From NCBI GenBank assembly GCA_011316305.1, contig SAUG01000084.1:1-64000 (forward strand): 64,000 bases of DNA, in the 5' to 3' direction. Made by a program: the position numbers and the translations under genes. The stretch is from Rusavskia elegans. Its lineage: Eukaryota; Ascomycota; Lecanoromycetes; Teloschistales; Teloschistaceae. Positions within the stretch are counted from its first letter, which is position 1. Each line of letters starts with the position of its first letter. Shown piece by piece: positions 1 through 11,834 of this stretch. A model generated the notes under the pieces. That model saw only the letters and a list, made by a program, of their open reading frames with translations, did no database searches and was not told the origin of the DNA.

Positions 1-47
<47 letters not shown>
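1..47. other. Homopolymer G run (probable artefact)
   Basis: Forty-seven uninterrupted G bases open the window, followed directly by ordinary unique sequence. Runs like this are typical of no-signal calls in two-colour sequencing at a contig end. I see no telomere-type repeat next to it, so I read it as an assembly artefact rather than biology. Confidence 0.75.
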
Positions 48-48
<1 letters not shown>

Positions 49-1836
49 AGGTTATTGGGATGAATGGAGCCATGATACTACTGTACTGAACCTGGAAGGA
101 GTTCTCTCCCTTTATACCTTAGTATCACTTGCACTACTTTACCATTCACAGAGCCACGATAGGGACTGGATGTTACTGCGATCTAAGCGTAACGAACTCG
201 ACCCAAGGATTTCGGGAAGTTCTAGCGAGATTCGCTGTGATTATAGCGGGTGGTGTAGTACACACTGTTCATGTATCAACCCCTGCTTTACGGTACATAC
301 CTTACTTCTGTTGGGGGCGAACTTGCTCGCATGGGAGTCCTGTTTGCCCGCATCCGTTGCCAGTCCCGTGATACGGTTTGACATGTGTGACTGCACCGGA
401 CTGCTGATTCTTTCCCCCCGACTGCTCCGTTGGAAAGCGCACGGTCATGGCTGAGGTCAGCAAGTCAGGACATCCGAGGATCATCATTATTATTCTGCCT
501 CGGGAGGAGGAGGTGCACTCTCGAGGTGGCAGTGCTTCCAGAAATAAGCTAGAAGGCTGGAAGGCTGGAAGAGCGAGAAGAGACGAAACAGCCGGGGCGG
601 GAAAGGAGGCTGAGTCTCAGCTTCAGCTTGGATCTGACTGTTATGTTTGAGGGTGCGATTATTGTTATTATTGCTGATCTTCTAGAGTCGTAAACTACTG
701 TGAAGCACGGTGCTACAGATGCGGATACAGCTATGTTATATGATTGAATGGTCTATACATAGTACATATCAGAGGGAGATTGAACCCTCTTCCTTCGCGT
801 CCTCTTCTGCAGCTAAAGTGTGTAGTTGTAAAGTAGGTAGAGGTGAGCACCAGTAGTATGTACGAGTACTTGGGTACCTTAAGGTAGGCTTCTTCCATTT
901 AGACGCCCGGACGAGTGACTTGAAACGTCCGTTTGACGCATTCTAACTTTGGGGGCCATTATCATTCGGATCTTACAATCGACCTGGATATTATACTCCT
1001 CAATTAGAAGAAGCATATATCATCCTCCACGCAACGATAGTTACTCCGTCGAATGCTCTTCACCACACTCCCCACTCATCATTTGACGCTTTGCAAACCA
1101 CCACTACCGGGGACTGTCCACTCCTATCCACCACTTGCTTCTTCTGGACGAATGCGCAGCAATCCCACCCCGTCCACCGGTATTTCTGAAACACCTCACG
1201 CTGACCTTGGTGCTACCGTTGCCGCTCAGCAAACCGCCTATCACGCTCTCGCTCACACCAAGCGCCGGTAGTGGCCTCATCCTCTTCGTCCTTCACCCAT
1301 CTGGTGCCATCATCATCTCCGTGACGATCTGGAAAGGTGCTGCTGCTGCTGCTGCTGCCTGAACAACCTCGAGGGCCACACTTGTCGCATCGCAGTCGCC
1401 GAGACCATTCCCAATCCTCACGAGCAGACTGACTCCGCTGAAAGACATTCTTCCAAGCAATCCCGTGCCATCCTCCCGTCTTCTCGTCACCTCGAGATAC
1501 AGGGCGGAAGAAAGACCCTGAAAAGCTTGACGTCGGTCGGGTCGAGTGACTCCAACGGCTGTGTTGTCCCGAAACAAACGCCAGCACGCTCGCAAGTCTG
1601 ATCTTCGGGGGCATTGCTGGACTTCACACTCTTCTTCCAGACTACTTCCACTTCGACTGCGACACCGCCCACTCACAAGGCCAACTCGGACTCTCTCATC
1701 AGGAGAAGGGACGAGACGTTAAGATCGCCCCGTCCTACCTCGCGCCTTCTTGCCCATAGCCTGGCTCTACCCTGTCAATTGGCCCAAGCTTTAGACATAG
1801 CTGGTGCCCCAAGAAAAGCATCGACAAGTCTTTGCC
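48..1836. other. Intergenic region and probable long 5' leader of the Crz1 gene
   Basis: No convincing coding region is seen. Short open frames exist on both strands but lack recognisable domains and mostly begin at non-ATG codons. The part from about 1,000 on is pyrimidine-rich on the + strand and contains a (TGC)n tract at 1338-1359. It is probably promoter plus a long 5' leader of the transcription-factor gene starting at 1837. Confidence 0.5.
1338..1359. repeat. (TGC)7 trinucleotide microsatellite
   Basis: Seven consecutive TGC units lie about 480 bases upstream of the Crz1 start codon. Such tracts vary in length by slippage. It is probably in the leader or promoter, not in protein. Confidence 0.8.
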
Positions 1837-4119
1837 ATGGAAGGCCAACAGCTTCGCGGGCGCTCTCCGTCCGTCGGCCAGCAGTCGAACCACGATATAA
1901 GGCACTCGCCTTCGCCACACCAGTTTCATGACTTCCACCACAATCTAACCATTGACTCCTCCTCCGTCACCAATCCGAACTTCAACGCGCTGTCCTTCAG
2001 TCCCAACGACACCAGCCCTGTTGGACATGACGTGCAGTACAGCCTTGCCGCATCCTTCCTTGATAACTCGCTACAACCTCCACCGTATCAACAACAGCAT
2101 GTCCTCCCGAGTAACGATTTCGGTGACCTAGATCAAAAGCACCCGTATCAGCACGATCATCCAGCTTCCAGCCTTCACCGTGGTTCCTCCCCTTCACACC
2201 TGAACCTGCAGCCATCCACTCAGCAATTCAACCCAGACCTTCTAACCTCGAGCTCAGCCAACGGTTTTGGCAATTTTGATCACCAGCATAGCTTTACTGG
2301 CAAGCAGGAGAACACCTTTCTCCTGGACCCGCAGCTCGACATGCAGGCTCAACATCAATCCATCAATCCTGCCGATCTTATGAGCAATATGTCATCACCA
2401 CAGAACATGATGCCCACTCCTCCAAACCTCATGCCACCAGACCAGAGTTCGTCGAACCACGGCTCCCCACAGCCGAATCAGGGACAATTCTATTCACCAC
2501 ACCACTCCCGCCATGCCTCGGCATCACTCGATCCGTCTGCAGCAATGGCCCAGGGCCAGTCCCATGGAGACTGGACAGGGTTTACTGGCGAGCAATTCCA
2601 GACCCATCGACGTGCACCATCAGAGCACTCGGACTTTTCTTCATCCGTGGCGCCATCACCCTTGCTACCTCAACAAGATAGCTTCGAGAACTATGATCAG
2701 CCGTCGCCGATGCTAAATCCTCAGCAAGATAACCCAATGTATCACGACGCCTTGGGCATTGGGCAGTTTAGCATTTCAGATCCTCAGCAGCAACATCAGA
2801 GCCCGAGGCACAGCCCGTATGTATCCCCGCGGATGTCTCCTCGCCCAGGATATGGAATGCCTCCGGATCAGTTCCAATTATCTCAGGACTTGCAGACCAA
2901 CTTCAACGGAGGGCCAGGAGCGGATGTTTACCCAAGCCCTAATGATACGACCTCGTTCGCTCAGTACCAGCACCGGCTAAGCTCGGTTGACATGGGCCAG
3001 GCTGCTCAGATGACACCACCAGAAATAAGCGTTGACCTAGCGCCTCCCTCAATCCCGTCGAACTTTGTGCCCCTCCGACAGGAGAATGATCTCGATCAAC
3101 TGACTCCACCTGCAAGAGGTACGTCCTGTGGCCTTGACAAGTTGCATAACGCTGACGGCTTTGTAGGTCGACGAGGAAGGGCCAAATCCGACACATCGCT
3201 CTCAAGACCGATGTCACCAAACCCGCAATTCGACATGTCTGGATCAGAGTATGATCCTCGTCAACGTTCCCTTTCACCCTTCGATACCCATTCTCAGCCC
3301 CCAATCTCCCGCGAACCTTCACCCGCCAGCAAATCACGGCGTTCTTCCACCTCGTCCATCCCCAACCGTGATTATATCCTTGAGCTCGCTGATCCGTCCC
3401 GTCCGTCGGTAGCTGGCGGCAACAACCAGCGGGTTCAGAAACATCCGGCCACTTTCCAGTGTACCCTGTGCCCCAAGCGATTCACCCGCGCCTACAATCT
3501 CCGTTCCCACCTTCGAACGCACACCGACGAGCGGCCTTTCGTCTGTACTGTCTGCGGCAAAGCTTTTGCGCGACAGCACGACCGCAAACGCCACGAAGGC
3601 CTTCACTCAGGGGAGAAGAAATTCGTGTGCAAGGGTGAGCTGGGTACGGGCGGCACCTGGGGCTGCGGTCGAAGGTTTGCGCGAGCGGACGCCCTTGGTA
3701 GACATTTCCGCAGCGAAGCGGGTCGCATCTGCATCAAGCCGCTTTTGGATGAGGAAGCGATGGAACGACAACGTGTATACGATGAACAGATGGCAGCAAA
3801 CAACCACCAGAACGGCGGCCTTCATCCGATGCCTCAACCGATGATGCATGGCGGGTTCACACTTCCAGCAGCGCTACTGGCGCAGTATCCAGCGCTGCAA
3901 GGACTGCAGTGGGATCAGCTGGCCGGACCGGGAGCTGGTGATGAGGGAGATGTGAGCGGCCGAGGAAGCTATGATGCAAGCAGCGGACCGGAGAGTGGAT
4001 TCTACGATGACGACGGGGCAGATGGCGGGTATGTCAGTGGGCCGGGCACAGGGTTCGCAACTGGCCAAGCGTGGCATGACGGGGGTCACGAATGGGCCAG
4101 CGATTACGAGGGGAGATAG
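1837..4119 (+). CDS. crzA: Calcineurin-responsive C2H2 zinc-finger transcription factor (Crz1/CrzA)
   Basis: Two exons, 1837-3118 and 3167-4119, give 744 residues. The family is dephosphorylated by calcineurin and enters the nucleus to activate calcium, salt and cell-wall stress genes. The first ~500 residues are Gln/Ser/Pro-rich and low-complexity, as expected of an activation and regulatory region; PEISVD at residue 395 fits the PxIxIT calcineurin-docking pattern. From C526 come two classical C2H2 fingers linked by THTDERPF, then a degenerate third finger of the kind seen in Crz1 ([17 protein letters not shown]). The tail is Gly/Asp-rich. The open frame extends upstream without an ATG, so the ATG at 1837 ([12 protein letters not shown]) is the first usable start. 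The 48-bp intron has gtacgt, gctgac and ttgtag signals and contains no stop, so retention would simply add 16 residues. Confidence 0.93.
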   Translation: MEGQQLRGRSPSVGQQSNHDIRHSPSPHQFHDFHHNLTIDSSSVTNPNFNALSFSPNDTSPVGHDVQYSLAASFLDNSLQPPPYQQQHVLPSNDFGDLDQKHPYQHDHPASSLHRGSSPSHLNLQPSTQQFNPDLLTSSSANGFGNFDHQHSFTGKQENTFLLDPQLDMQAQHQSINPADLMSNMSSPQNMMPTPPNLMPPDQSSSNHGSPQPNQGQFYSPHHSRHASASLDPSAAMAQGQSHGDWTGFTGEQFQTHRRAPSEHSDFSSSVAPSPLLPQQDSFENYDQPSPMLNPQQDNPMYHDALGIGQFSISDPQQQHQSPRHSPYVSPRMSPRPGYGMPPDQFQLSQDLQTNFNGGPGADVYPSPNDTTSFAQYQHRLSSVDMGQAAQMTPPEISVDLAPPSIPSNFVPLRQENDLDQLTPPARGTSCGLDKLHNADGFVGRRGRAKSDTSLSRPMSPNPQFDMSGSEYDPRQRSLSPFDTHSQPPISREPSPASKSRRSSTSSIPNRDYILELADPSRPSVAGGNNQRVQKHPATFQCTLCPKRFTRAYNLRSHLRTHTDERPFVCTVCGKAFARQHDRKRHEGLHSGEKKFVCKGELGTGGTWGCGRRFARADALGRHFRSEAGRICIKPLLDEEAMERQRVYDEQMAANNHQNGGLHPMPQPMMHGGFTLPAALLAQYPALQGLQWDQLAGPGAGDEGDVSGRGSYDASSGPESGFYDDDGADGGYVSGPGTGFATGQAWHDGGHEWASDYEGR
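3119..3166 (+). other. Stop-free 48-bp intron in crzA
   Basis: Donor gtacgt, branch-like gctgac at 3151-3156 and acceptor ttgtag. The length is a multiple of three and the frame stays open, so a naive ORF call would include it. Removal joins the Pro-rich region to the GRRGRAKSD segment. Confidence 0.85.
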
Positions 4120-4870
4120 ATGACGGATCTAAAGCAGGCCATTGCCACTGGAGGATGCAACCAAGTGGCTTGATCTGGGTTGATTTCACGGCATTTTGTG
4201 GGAAAGCGGGATGCAAAGTCGGACGATTGTTATATTGATACCATCTGCTGTTTTGTTTTAGCGAGGGTTTTACAGCGTTTTCTGTCAATAGTGGTGAAGG
4301 TTAAGGATCGCTACCGTCGTGAGTGATCCACCTCCAGTGCAATAGATTACTTTAGACATCACAATTGGTTTGATGGATGCAGCACCCGAGCTTCTGTTTT
4401 GATGCACCAACTCTTGCTATATTCTGCTCGCTTCATCATCATCTGTTCCTTGGCGTGTTTGACAGCATGGATAGTGGTGATACGAACACGAGGGTGACCA
4501 ATGGCTGGTTCGAACCCGTTGAACGGTTGAACATGAATTAATCAGGGGATGTATATGGATATACCTTACTCCGTACGGAGGATGGCATCAAAAGTTCAGA
4601 ATACACGCTAATGTTAACCCAGGCGACCGTAGGCTACGGTCGGCTTTTAGCGTATATTCTGGACTTTTGATGCCATCCTCCGTATATGGATATGTCTATT
4701 CCATCCTGGTATCATTTTCCTTGGCGCCAAGGCGTACGAAACCCATCAATAATATAGTAGCTCGCGTAGCCCCTTTTTCGTGGGACCATGTCAACGACAA
4801 CAGTGCTGATGACCAGAACCCTGCTTTTATAACCAAACAAAGCTCCAGCCCAGCTCTCCCGGATCTTAGC
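4120..4870. other. Intergenic, crzA to septin
   Basis: Apart from the foldback element at 4551-4693 I see no gene. This is the crzA 3' region followed by the septin promoter. The septin ATG is 177 bases downstream of the foldback element. Confidence 0.6.
4551..4693. mobile_element. Foldback MITE-like element with flanking 12-bp direct repeats
   Basis: Arms 4574-4610 and 4648-4684 are inverted repeats matching at 35 of 37 positions; the two mismatches are C/T differences. The 37-base loop contains a second palindrome (gaccgtag g ctacggtc). The direct repeat gtatatggatat occurs at 4551-4562 and again at 4682-4693, as expected of a target-site duplication, although the right copy overlaps the arm end by three bases. 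The left side holds ctccgtacggag, itself a palindrome. It could form a strong hairpin in the promoter or leader of the septin gene. No coding capacity. Confidence 0.75.
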
Positions 4871-6106
4871 ATGGCAGCTGCCAACGTCATGGCCCAGCAA
4901 TCTAGTCCTGTGATGCCCAAGAGCCACGTCGGTTTCGACAGCATCACCCAACAAATAGAGCGAAAACTCTTGAAGCGGGGCTTTCAATTCAATGTCATCT
5001 GCGTCGGTACGTCTTGACCTCAGAGCAGTAGGCTTTGACGGGAGCTGATCGAACGGTTAGGACAAACTGGGCTCGGGAAATCGACTCTCATCAATACCAT
5101 CTTCGCTTCGCACCTCATCGATTCCAAAGGCCGTCTGACGCCTTCAGAGGCCGTTCGCTCAACTACGGAAATCCATCCGGTCTCACATGGTATGATCCGC
5201 CCTCCTGGAGCGACCGAACCACTCGCTTATCCTTCGGCTAGTTATTGAGGAGAACGGAGTCCGCCTGAGGCTCAACATAGTGGATACTCCTGGCTATGGC
5301 GATCAGGTGAACAATGACCGATGGTACGCAACGATGGCTGTCATTGCCAAGATCTACACTCTAACCTCGTTACAGCTGGGATCCTATTGTCAAGTATATC
5401 AAGGATCAGCATTCAGCCTACCTTCGAAAAGAACTCACCGCTCAGCGCGAGCGGTACATCCAAGATACTCGAGTACACTGTTGCCTTTTCTTCATCCAAC
5501 CCTCGGGTCACGCGTAAGCACTTGAAGGCCGCCTTGTCGGGTAAGCTAATCGTCGCCAGTCTCAAACCCATCGACATCGTGGTACTCAAGAAACTCTCCG
5601 ACGTCGTCAACGTTGTTCCCGTCATCGCCAAGTCTGACTCCCTTACCCTCGACGAGCGCATGGCATTCAAGGAGCGCATCAAGGAAGAGTTCGCTTTCCA
5701 CAACCTCCGCATGTACCCCTACGAGAACGAGGAGCAGGACCAAGAAGAGCGTGCCATGAACAGCAGCATCAAAGAACTCATACCCTTCGCCGTCGTCGGC
5801 TCCGAGAACTCCATTGTCGTCAACGGGCGTCAGGTCCGGGGCCGCCAGAACCGCTGGGGCGTCATCAATGTAGAAGACGAGAACCATTGCGAATTCGTGG
5901 CGCTGAGAGATTTCTTGACACGGACACATCTCCAGGATCTGATCGAGACGACCTCTCAGATCCATTATGAAGTTTTCCGTGCTAAACAGCTGCTGGCGTT
6001 GAAGGAGAACAGCGCCACGGGCCATTCGGGCAGCCGGCCGATTAGTCCATCGGCGGAGCGAGAATTGAGCAGACAGTCTCAGCGGATGACCATGAACGGC
6101 TACTAG
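4871..6106 (+). CDS. aspD: Septin, Cdc10/AspD class
   Basis: Five exons: 4871-5006, 5061-5189, 5242-5323, 5376-5513, 5560-6106; 343 residues. Septins are GTP-binding proteins that assemble into rods and filaments at septa, hyphal tips and emergence sites. The P-loop GQTGLGKS is at residues 46-53, split by intron 1. The switch motif DTPG is at 103-106 and the specificity motif AKSD (usually AKAD) at 185-188. The start VGFDSITQQIERKLLKRGF and the absence of a C-terminal coiled coil place it with Cdc10/AspD rather than Cdc3, Cdc11 or Cdc12. The C-terminus is a short Ser-rich tail. Introns are 46-54 bp; each junction was confirmed by restoring the conserved septin frame. A 258-aa open frame on the opposite strand (5546-6322) is a shadow. 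Confidence 0.95.
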
Positions 6107-6343
6107 CTGGTTTGCGGTATCAATGGCAAGGGCATGTCGCTTGGGGTCGTCGATGGTGGAGCGAAAAGTATGCTTGTAGGTAGTGGTCACGATAGTTTTC
6201 GATATGGACGTTTGCCGCGTCTTTGGAGCGTGATGATTCCCCTCGTCGGATAAGAATGTACTTAATAATTCTTCCATACAAGTGACATCAATTGGGTATC
6301 TCATGCCGTTCAAATCGTCCAAAGCCTTCGTTTTGCTCGATTC

Positions 6344-7223
6344 TCACCCTTGCCCTCCAAATTTGCCATTGTCTACAATCCACTCATCCACCTCTTGATA
6401 CGCTTTCTCCAAATCGTCGTTGATGACAATCTTGTCATGTACACCCTCCTCCTTCGAAAACGCCATTTCCTTCGCCGCTTGATCCAGTCTCTTTTTCAGA
6501 CTCTCGTCGTCTTCCGTTCCGCGACCTCGTAACCGCTGCTCTAGTACTTCGACGGAGGGAGGGGAGAGAAAGAGGAAGCGTGCGTGTAGCTCCGTGCGTT
6601 TGACTTGTTTGACGCCCTATCCGTTTGGTCCCTTCGGATCAGCCGCGGGCGATTCGAGATGTTGTGCTTTCGAATCTTCCCCACAAAGCGGGGGCGCCAG
6701 GAATGAGTAATCGACTTACCTCCATCTCAATGTCCAACACACAGATTCGGCCCGCCTCTGCTACATCCTTGACGGCCTTCACGCTCGTCCCGTAGTAATT
6801 GCCGCCGAACTGCGCATGCTCGATGAACCCTCCTTCATCTACTAGTTTTAGGAATGACTCCTTTGTCGTGAAATTGTACTCGATGCCGTCTCGTTCGCCA
6901 GAGCGCGGGGCACGGGTTGTGTCTGCTTTCTAGTCAATCGTGGCATACCCGGCATATCGAAAGTGGAAGCAGCTCTGGAGAGAGGGCGGGATGGCAAGTA
7001 AAAAGATCAGGGAGATGAATATGTAGCGTACGGGAGACGGAGAACCCGAAGGTATTAGGGTGGGCGGCGAACAGGCGTTTGAGGATCGTGGATTTGCCCG
7101 TGCCAGAGGGGCCGGAGATGACGACGGGGCGGTGGAGTTGTGTAGCTGTGGTTTTCGTATTAAAAAGCAATTCGTCCTGTTTGCCGCGGCTTGAGAGCGG
7201 TGAAACTGACCCGTAGGAGCCAT
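6344..7223 (-). CDS. GUK1: Guanylate kinase
   Basis: Four exons on the minus strand: 7223-7211, 7145-7032, 6922-6720, 6616-6344; 200 residues, the usual size for eukaryotic guanylate kinase. It phosphorylates GMP to GDP with ATP in the cytosol, feeding GTP synthesis. The P-loop GPSGTGKS lies at residues 16-23. The GMP-binding region [12 protein letters not shown] begins exon 3 and YYGTS follows. The C-terminal half has the lid and helical region ([17 protein letters not shown]). The start [11 protein letters not shown] is encoded by a 13-nt first exon ending just before gtcagt; a longer unspliced frame covers the same region but has no family match before the P-loop. Introns are 65, 109 and 103 bp. 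Confidence 0.93.
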
Positions 7224-7593
7224 GGTCGAGAAGTGGAGAGGAATGGCAACCAAACGGTGGTGGTGCGAAACCAGTGTGGGGAAATTCTTGAGTATCTGGC
7301 AAGGGCTCTTACGAGTCAATTGCATAAAGATGTAGCGAACAGTGAGTAAAAAATATAAGTTGCATCGAGGCCCAGTCGCTGCCTAGGGTGGACCGTCAAC
7401 AGACTCCGACAACTTGACCGTGCGGCCGTTCCATGGGACCTCGATCGCGTTGATTTCACCTCTTATACGAGGATTATATTTGGCGCTACGCGTGAATGTG
7501 CTACAAACGCTATCATAAAAGGCATAGCTCATATACCCATTACTCCAAATGTCGACCATCACCTTGTGGTGAAGCACTTGGCAGCGAGCCCTA
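7224..7593. other. Intergenic, guanylate kinase promoter and Rud3-like 3' region
   Basis: 370 bases between two minus-strand genes transcribed in tandem. No further coding region recognised; it must hold the guanylate kinase promoter. Confidence 0.6.
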
Positions 7594-9570
7594 CTATGAT
7601 CCAGGAGGTTTCGATGTGCTGGACGTGCTGGGCGATCGTGTTGATTCGCTTGGGGATCTCGGAGACCTTGTCGCGTCTTGAGCCTCTTGCTCGAGGAAAT
7701 CCGACCAAAGCTCGGCCAAGGATTCCTTCCGATTACTATTGTCAGGGAAGAAATCAGTTGACAGTGAGGGCGTGCTTGGTGTGCGGTGCCATGGCGATAT
7801 GGGCACCCGCAGGTTGGGATTCGAAGTTCCAGGACGGGCAAGACCGGCTTGCTCACGTTGTTCTACGACTTTCAGCACGCCTTCTTCTGTTCAAAGGGCC
7901 ACACGGGGGTACAGACCATCTGTCCAACCTAGTAGAGCAGCAATGATTTGGAGTATCTGGAACTTTTTAGGATCTGACCTCTCCAACCCAAGGAAGTGCA
8001 AAAAGTGGTTGGTCACGAGTTGTCTGGAACACGGTCAACCCAAATGGTCCCAGTCGATATCCCGGAACGTACTTGTCAATGTTGTCTTCAGGCTTGCCCT
8101 TTTTGAGATATCGCAACGCTTTTGTGAGATGGTCGTTCAGTATTACAGCTTCATGGCGCAATTTACCAATGAGCAGATTCTTCTCTTTAACCTCCTTTTC
8201 GAAGGGCAGCGCCCGTTCCAGCTCTTTTTGCATGTGCTCCACCGCATCAGCCGCCTCTGAGGCTTGCTGCTGCACCTGCTTCAGCTCCTTTTCGAGAGTA
8301 CTCACTTGGGTTTGCGAGTTTTCCACCAGATCTCGAAGTTCCTTCCTCCGAGCTTCCTGGATCTCTTGTAAGGCTCTCTGCAAGCCATCTACGGTCAGGG
8401 ATTGGCTGTCCCTTTCAGATGCAGCTTTCTCATAGGCATCTCTCTGTTGCGAGAGCTGCTCTTCCAGATCTGCTACCCGCTCGGCGGTGCTCTCTCTTAT
8501 CGAGCGCTCTTCGATAGCCACAATCTCCCAATCCTGCATAGCTTGCTTCGCCGCCTCGAATTCTTCGCGGGCCATGGCTTCCCTTTCGATCAGGTCTTCC
8601 CGCTCTTTTGTCCAGTTCTGTTGAGAAAGCGTGGTCCGATTGCGTAGACTGGACAGCTCTTTTGAACGTTGCTCGCCTTCTTCCGCCAATGCGGATAACT
8701 CAGCGGTGCGGGATTCATTCTGGCTACGTAGACCCTCACACTGCTCCTCGAGCTCTTCGATTCGATTTCTGGCTTGAGCTAGATCTTCCTTTTTCCGTAT
8801 TAGCAAGTATCGAACTGGTTCGTTGTACATATTGACCTACAGCGTCCGCCTTAAGCCGTTCTCCTAACTGTGATCTGATTGTGTTGACTTTCCCAAGAAG
8901 ATTGCGATATTGGGTTTCTGCGTGTTCTTTCTCCCCAGTCCGCTCGTCCAACTCACTACGTATGATCGTCATGTCGTCTTCATGCTTTGCTTGGATCCTC
9001 TCCAGAGATTCTCGGAGTTGAGTGACCTCGTCTCGAAGCGCTGATCTTTCTAAAGCTAAAGCTTCTAGCCGAGCCTCAGTGTCGTCCGGTGGATCTTCTA
9101 TTGAATGTTCTTGGGGTTCTTTCAGTGAACGCGGAGTTGGTAGAGAAGCTGCAACATTGTCGTTTCCGCGATTGTGGTCCATGGCATGCTCTATCCCGTT
9201 ACTATGCTGGAATGAAGGCTGAGTGTCATTGCTAAGGGTCGGTATGATATGTGCATTCGACGGCTCTGATTCAGAAACAAGGGGTGGAGTATCTAGTGGA
9301 GACCTGGCTCTCTCAATTGGCGTGCTTGACTCCTGCTCATCCCCGTCACCATTCTCATTTGAGTGATCCTCTTCCACTTGTGTACCATCGATTTTAACCT
9401 GGTCTTCTCGTGGTTTTCCTTTGCCACCGCCTTTCCTCTTCTTGCCCTTTTTGTGCTTTGACCCTACAAGGTATGTCAGAACTGCTGTCCACTGTGCAGG
9501 TGAAGAAGGCTGGAGATAGCGTACCACCTACGGGGCTGTTGTAAGACTCTGTAGGGTTTACAGAGTCCAT
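7594..9570 (-). CDS. RUD3: Golgi coiled-coil protein with GRIP-related Arf-binding (GRAB) domain, Rud3-like
   Basis: Five exons on the minus strand: 9570-9525, 9463-8841, 8788-8073, 8023-7917, 7862-7594; 586 residues. Rud3/GMAP-210 golgins tether vesicles at the cis-Golgi and bind Arf1 through the GRAB domain. Visible order: a very basic N-terminus (KHKKGKKRKGGGKGK), an acidic Ser-rich linker, a long Glu/Gln/Arg coiled coil from about residue 150 to 410, then the GRAB-type block with KALRYLKKGKPEDNID, LVTNHFLHFLGL and LLGWTDEQREQAGL, and a Ser/Pro-rich tail. Intron 4 (7916-7863, 54 bp) was placed at the acceptor that joins GWTD directly to EQREQAGL; a nearer acceptor would add 8 residues. Exon 1 could end three bases earlier. 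The gene shares a 258-bp promoter with methionyl-tRNA synthetase. Confidence 0.85.
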
Positions 9571-9828
9571 TGTAGAGAGTCAGAGAGCACTCATCGCTCT
9601 GGGTACACAGGAACGCTCGCGTCAATTGGTTCCCCAGACTGGCAAGAGAGTGGTTCTGGGCGTTGTCGTTCCAGTTAACGTTTTGGTCGGCGGCAGGGAT
9701 CAGTCAGCCTTACGAGTATGGACTATCAAACGCCGAGTGCCGATGCGGAATGACTCAAGTCAGCGAACAGTACCTCATAAACTGTGCTCGTCCTCAGCGA
9801 GCCAAAGTTCGACTCTGTCTTATGAATC

Positions 9829-11834
9829 ATGGATTCTACAGCGAAGATATTGCCTCAAGAAGGCCAAAGAAATATTCTAATCACTAGTGCTCTGCCTTAT
9901 GTCAACAACGTACCGCATCTGGGGAATATCGTTGGAAGTGTGCTGAGTGCCGACGTATTCTCAAGGTCAGCTAATCAGCATGTAAAACTGACAGAGTTTT
10001 AATGGGGATTTCTAGATATCACAAAGCTCGAGGAAATCCAACACTGTACGTCTGCGGAACTGATGAATACGGCACCGCTACCGAAACCAAAGCATTGGAA
10101 GAAGGCCTAACCCCACGGGAGCTATGTGACAAGTATGCAAAAGTGCATGCCGATATCTACGAATGGTTTGAAATCGGTTTCGACATCTTTGGCCGCACGT
10201 CAACCGCCAAGCAGGAAGAAATCGTGCAGCACATCTTCAAGAAGTTGTTCAAGAATGACTATTTGGTAGAAAAAGCCTCCCGCCAACCCTACTGTGAGAA
10301 GCACAAATCGTTCCTCGCAGATCGCTTCATAGAGGGTACATGCCCAAAGTGTGGGTACGACGACGCACGTGGTGACCAGTGCGATCTTTGTGGATCAGTC
10401 GACTATGAGGCCTTGGATCTCATCAATCCGCGCTGCAAGATAGACCCGGATGTTACCCCCATACCGCGAGATACACGACATATCCATTTACGGCTGGATA
10501 AGCTTCAGGCAGAAATCGAAAGCTGGTCTCAGAAGGCGTCCGCAGACGGTGATTGGTCACCGAACGGCAAGCTCATTACAGAATCGTGGCTGAAGCTGGG
10601 CTTGAGAGACCGTGGTATCACTCGTGACCTCAGATGGGGGGTTCCAATCCCGCTAGATGTCTTCCCGGACGAGAAGGACCGAGAGATCTACAAAGACAAG
10701 GTTTTTTACGTTTGGTTTGACGCATGTATCGGCTATGTCTCGATCACAGCGAATTATACCGATGATTGGGAGAAATGGTGGCGAGATCCCGAACATGTGC
10801 AGCTATACCAGTTTATGGGCAAAGACAATGTCCCGTTCCACAGTGTTATATTTCCAGGCTCACAGATCGGTACGGGAGAGAAGTGGACCATGTTGCACCA
10901 TCTTTCCACTACTGAGTACCTTAACTATGAGCATGGGAAGTTCTCCAAGTCCCGAGGAGTCGGTGTTTTTGGCAACAACGCGCGAGACACCAACATACCA
11001 GCAGACGTATGGCGTTATTATCTCCTCAAGAATCGGCCGGAAAGTGGCGATACGCAGTTTGAATGGAGAGCTTTCATCGAGCAAAACAACAATGAACTCC
11101 TTGCCAAGCTCGGCAATTTCGTCAATCGGGTCATTAAGCTCGTCAACAGCAAGACGTACAATTCAACGATACCGGACTACACTGCGCGGCATGCGGATCC
11201 TATCTTTGACCAGGCCAAGGCAGAAATCGATCAATACCTGAAGCAGTATTTGATTGACATGGAATCAGTCAGTCTCAGGGCTGGATTGCAAACTGCAATG
11301 CACATTGCGCAAGCCGGAAACAATTTCCTCCAGAGCAACAGGTTTGACAACAAATTGGCAGCACAGGAGCCCGAGAAGGCAGCAGCCGTCACCGGGATTG
11401 CCATCAACATCATCTATCTGTGTGCGAGTATCTTTGAACCCTATCTCCCGGCGACGTCAAGATCTATCCTAGAACAGCTGCAGGCACCTTTCCTCATCAT
11501 TCCCGATCAATGGACGGCTGATGATATCAAACCGGGCCATCAGATCGGTAAAGCTAAATACTTGTTCTCGCAGATTGATCCACAAAAAGAGGAAGAATGG
11601 CGCGTTCAGTTTGGTGGTACGCAAGCGGAGCGGCTGAAGCAAGAAGAAGAGGTGGCGAAAAAGGCGGCCAGCAAAGCCGCCAGCAAGGCCAGGAAAGCGG
11701 AGAGGAGGGCCCTACAGACCGGACAAAGAAGTGTTGAAGCGACAGCGACTGGTGGCGCGGCACCAATCGCAGCCCAGGAGGCCGTGGACGCGATCACCAA
11801 TGGCGTGCAACAAGTGACGCTTCCTACATCCTGA
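9829..11834 (+). CDS. MES1: Methionyl-tRNA synthetase, probably cytosolic
   Basis: Two exons, 9829-9965 and 10016-11834; 651 residues. The enzyme charges tRNA-Met with methionine using ATP. Class I motifs are clear: PHLGN (HIGH equivalent) at residues 29-33 and KFSKS (KMSKS equivalent) at 354-358. Between them the zinc-binding insert shows CEKH, CPKC and CDLC pairs. The anticodon-binding helical domain follows, then a Lys/Ala/Arg-rich tail ([17 protein letters not shown]) likely to bind RNA. There is no mitochondrial presequence and no N-terminal GST-like domain. The ATG at 9829 gives [19 protein letters not shown]; an out-of-frame ATG seven bases upstream could act as a tiny upstream frame. 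The intron is 50 bp with a gctaatc branch. Confidence 0.95.

Noticed and set aside
5546..6322. 258-codon open frame antisense to the septin gene
   Set aside because: It mirrors the codon bias of the last septin exon and has no recognisable domain.
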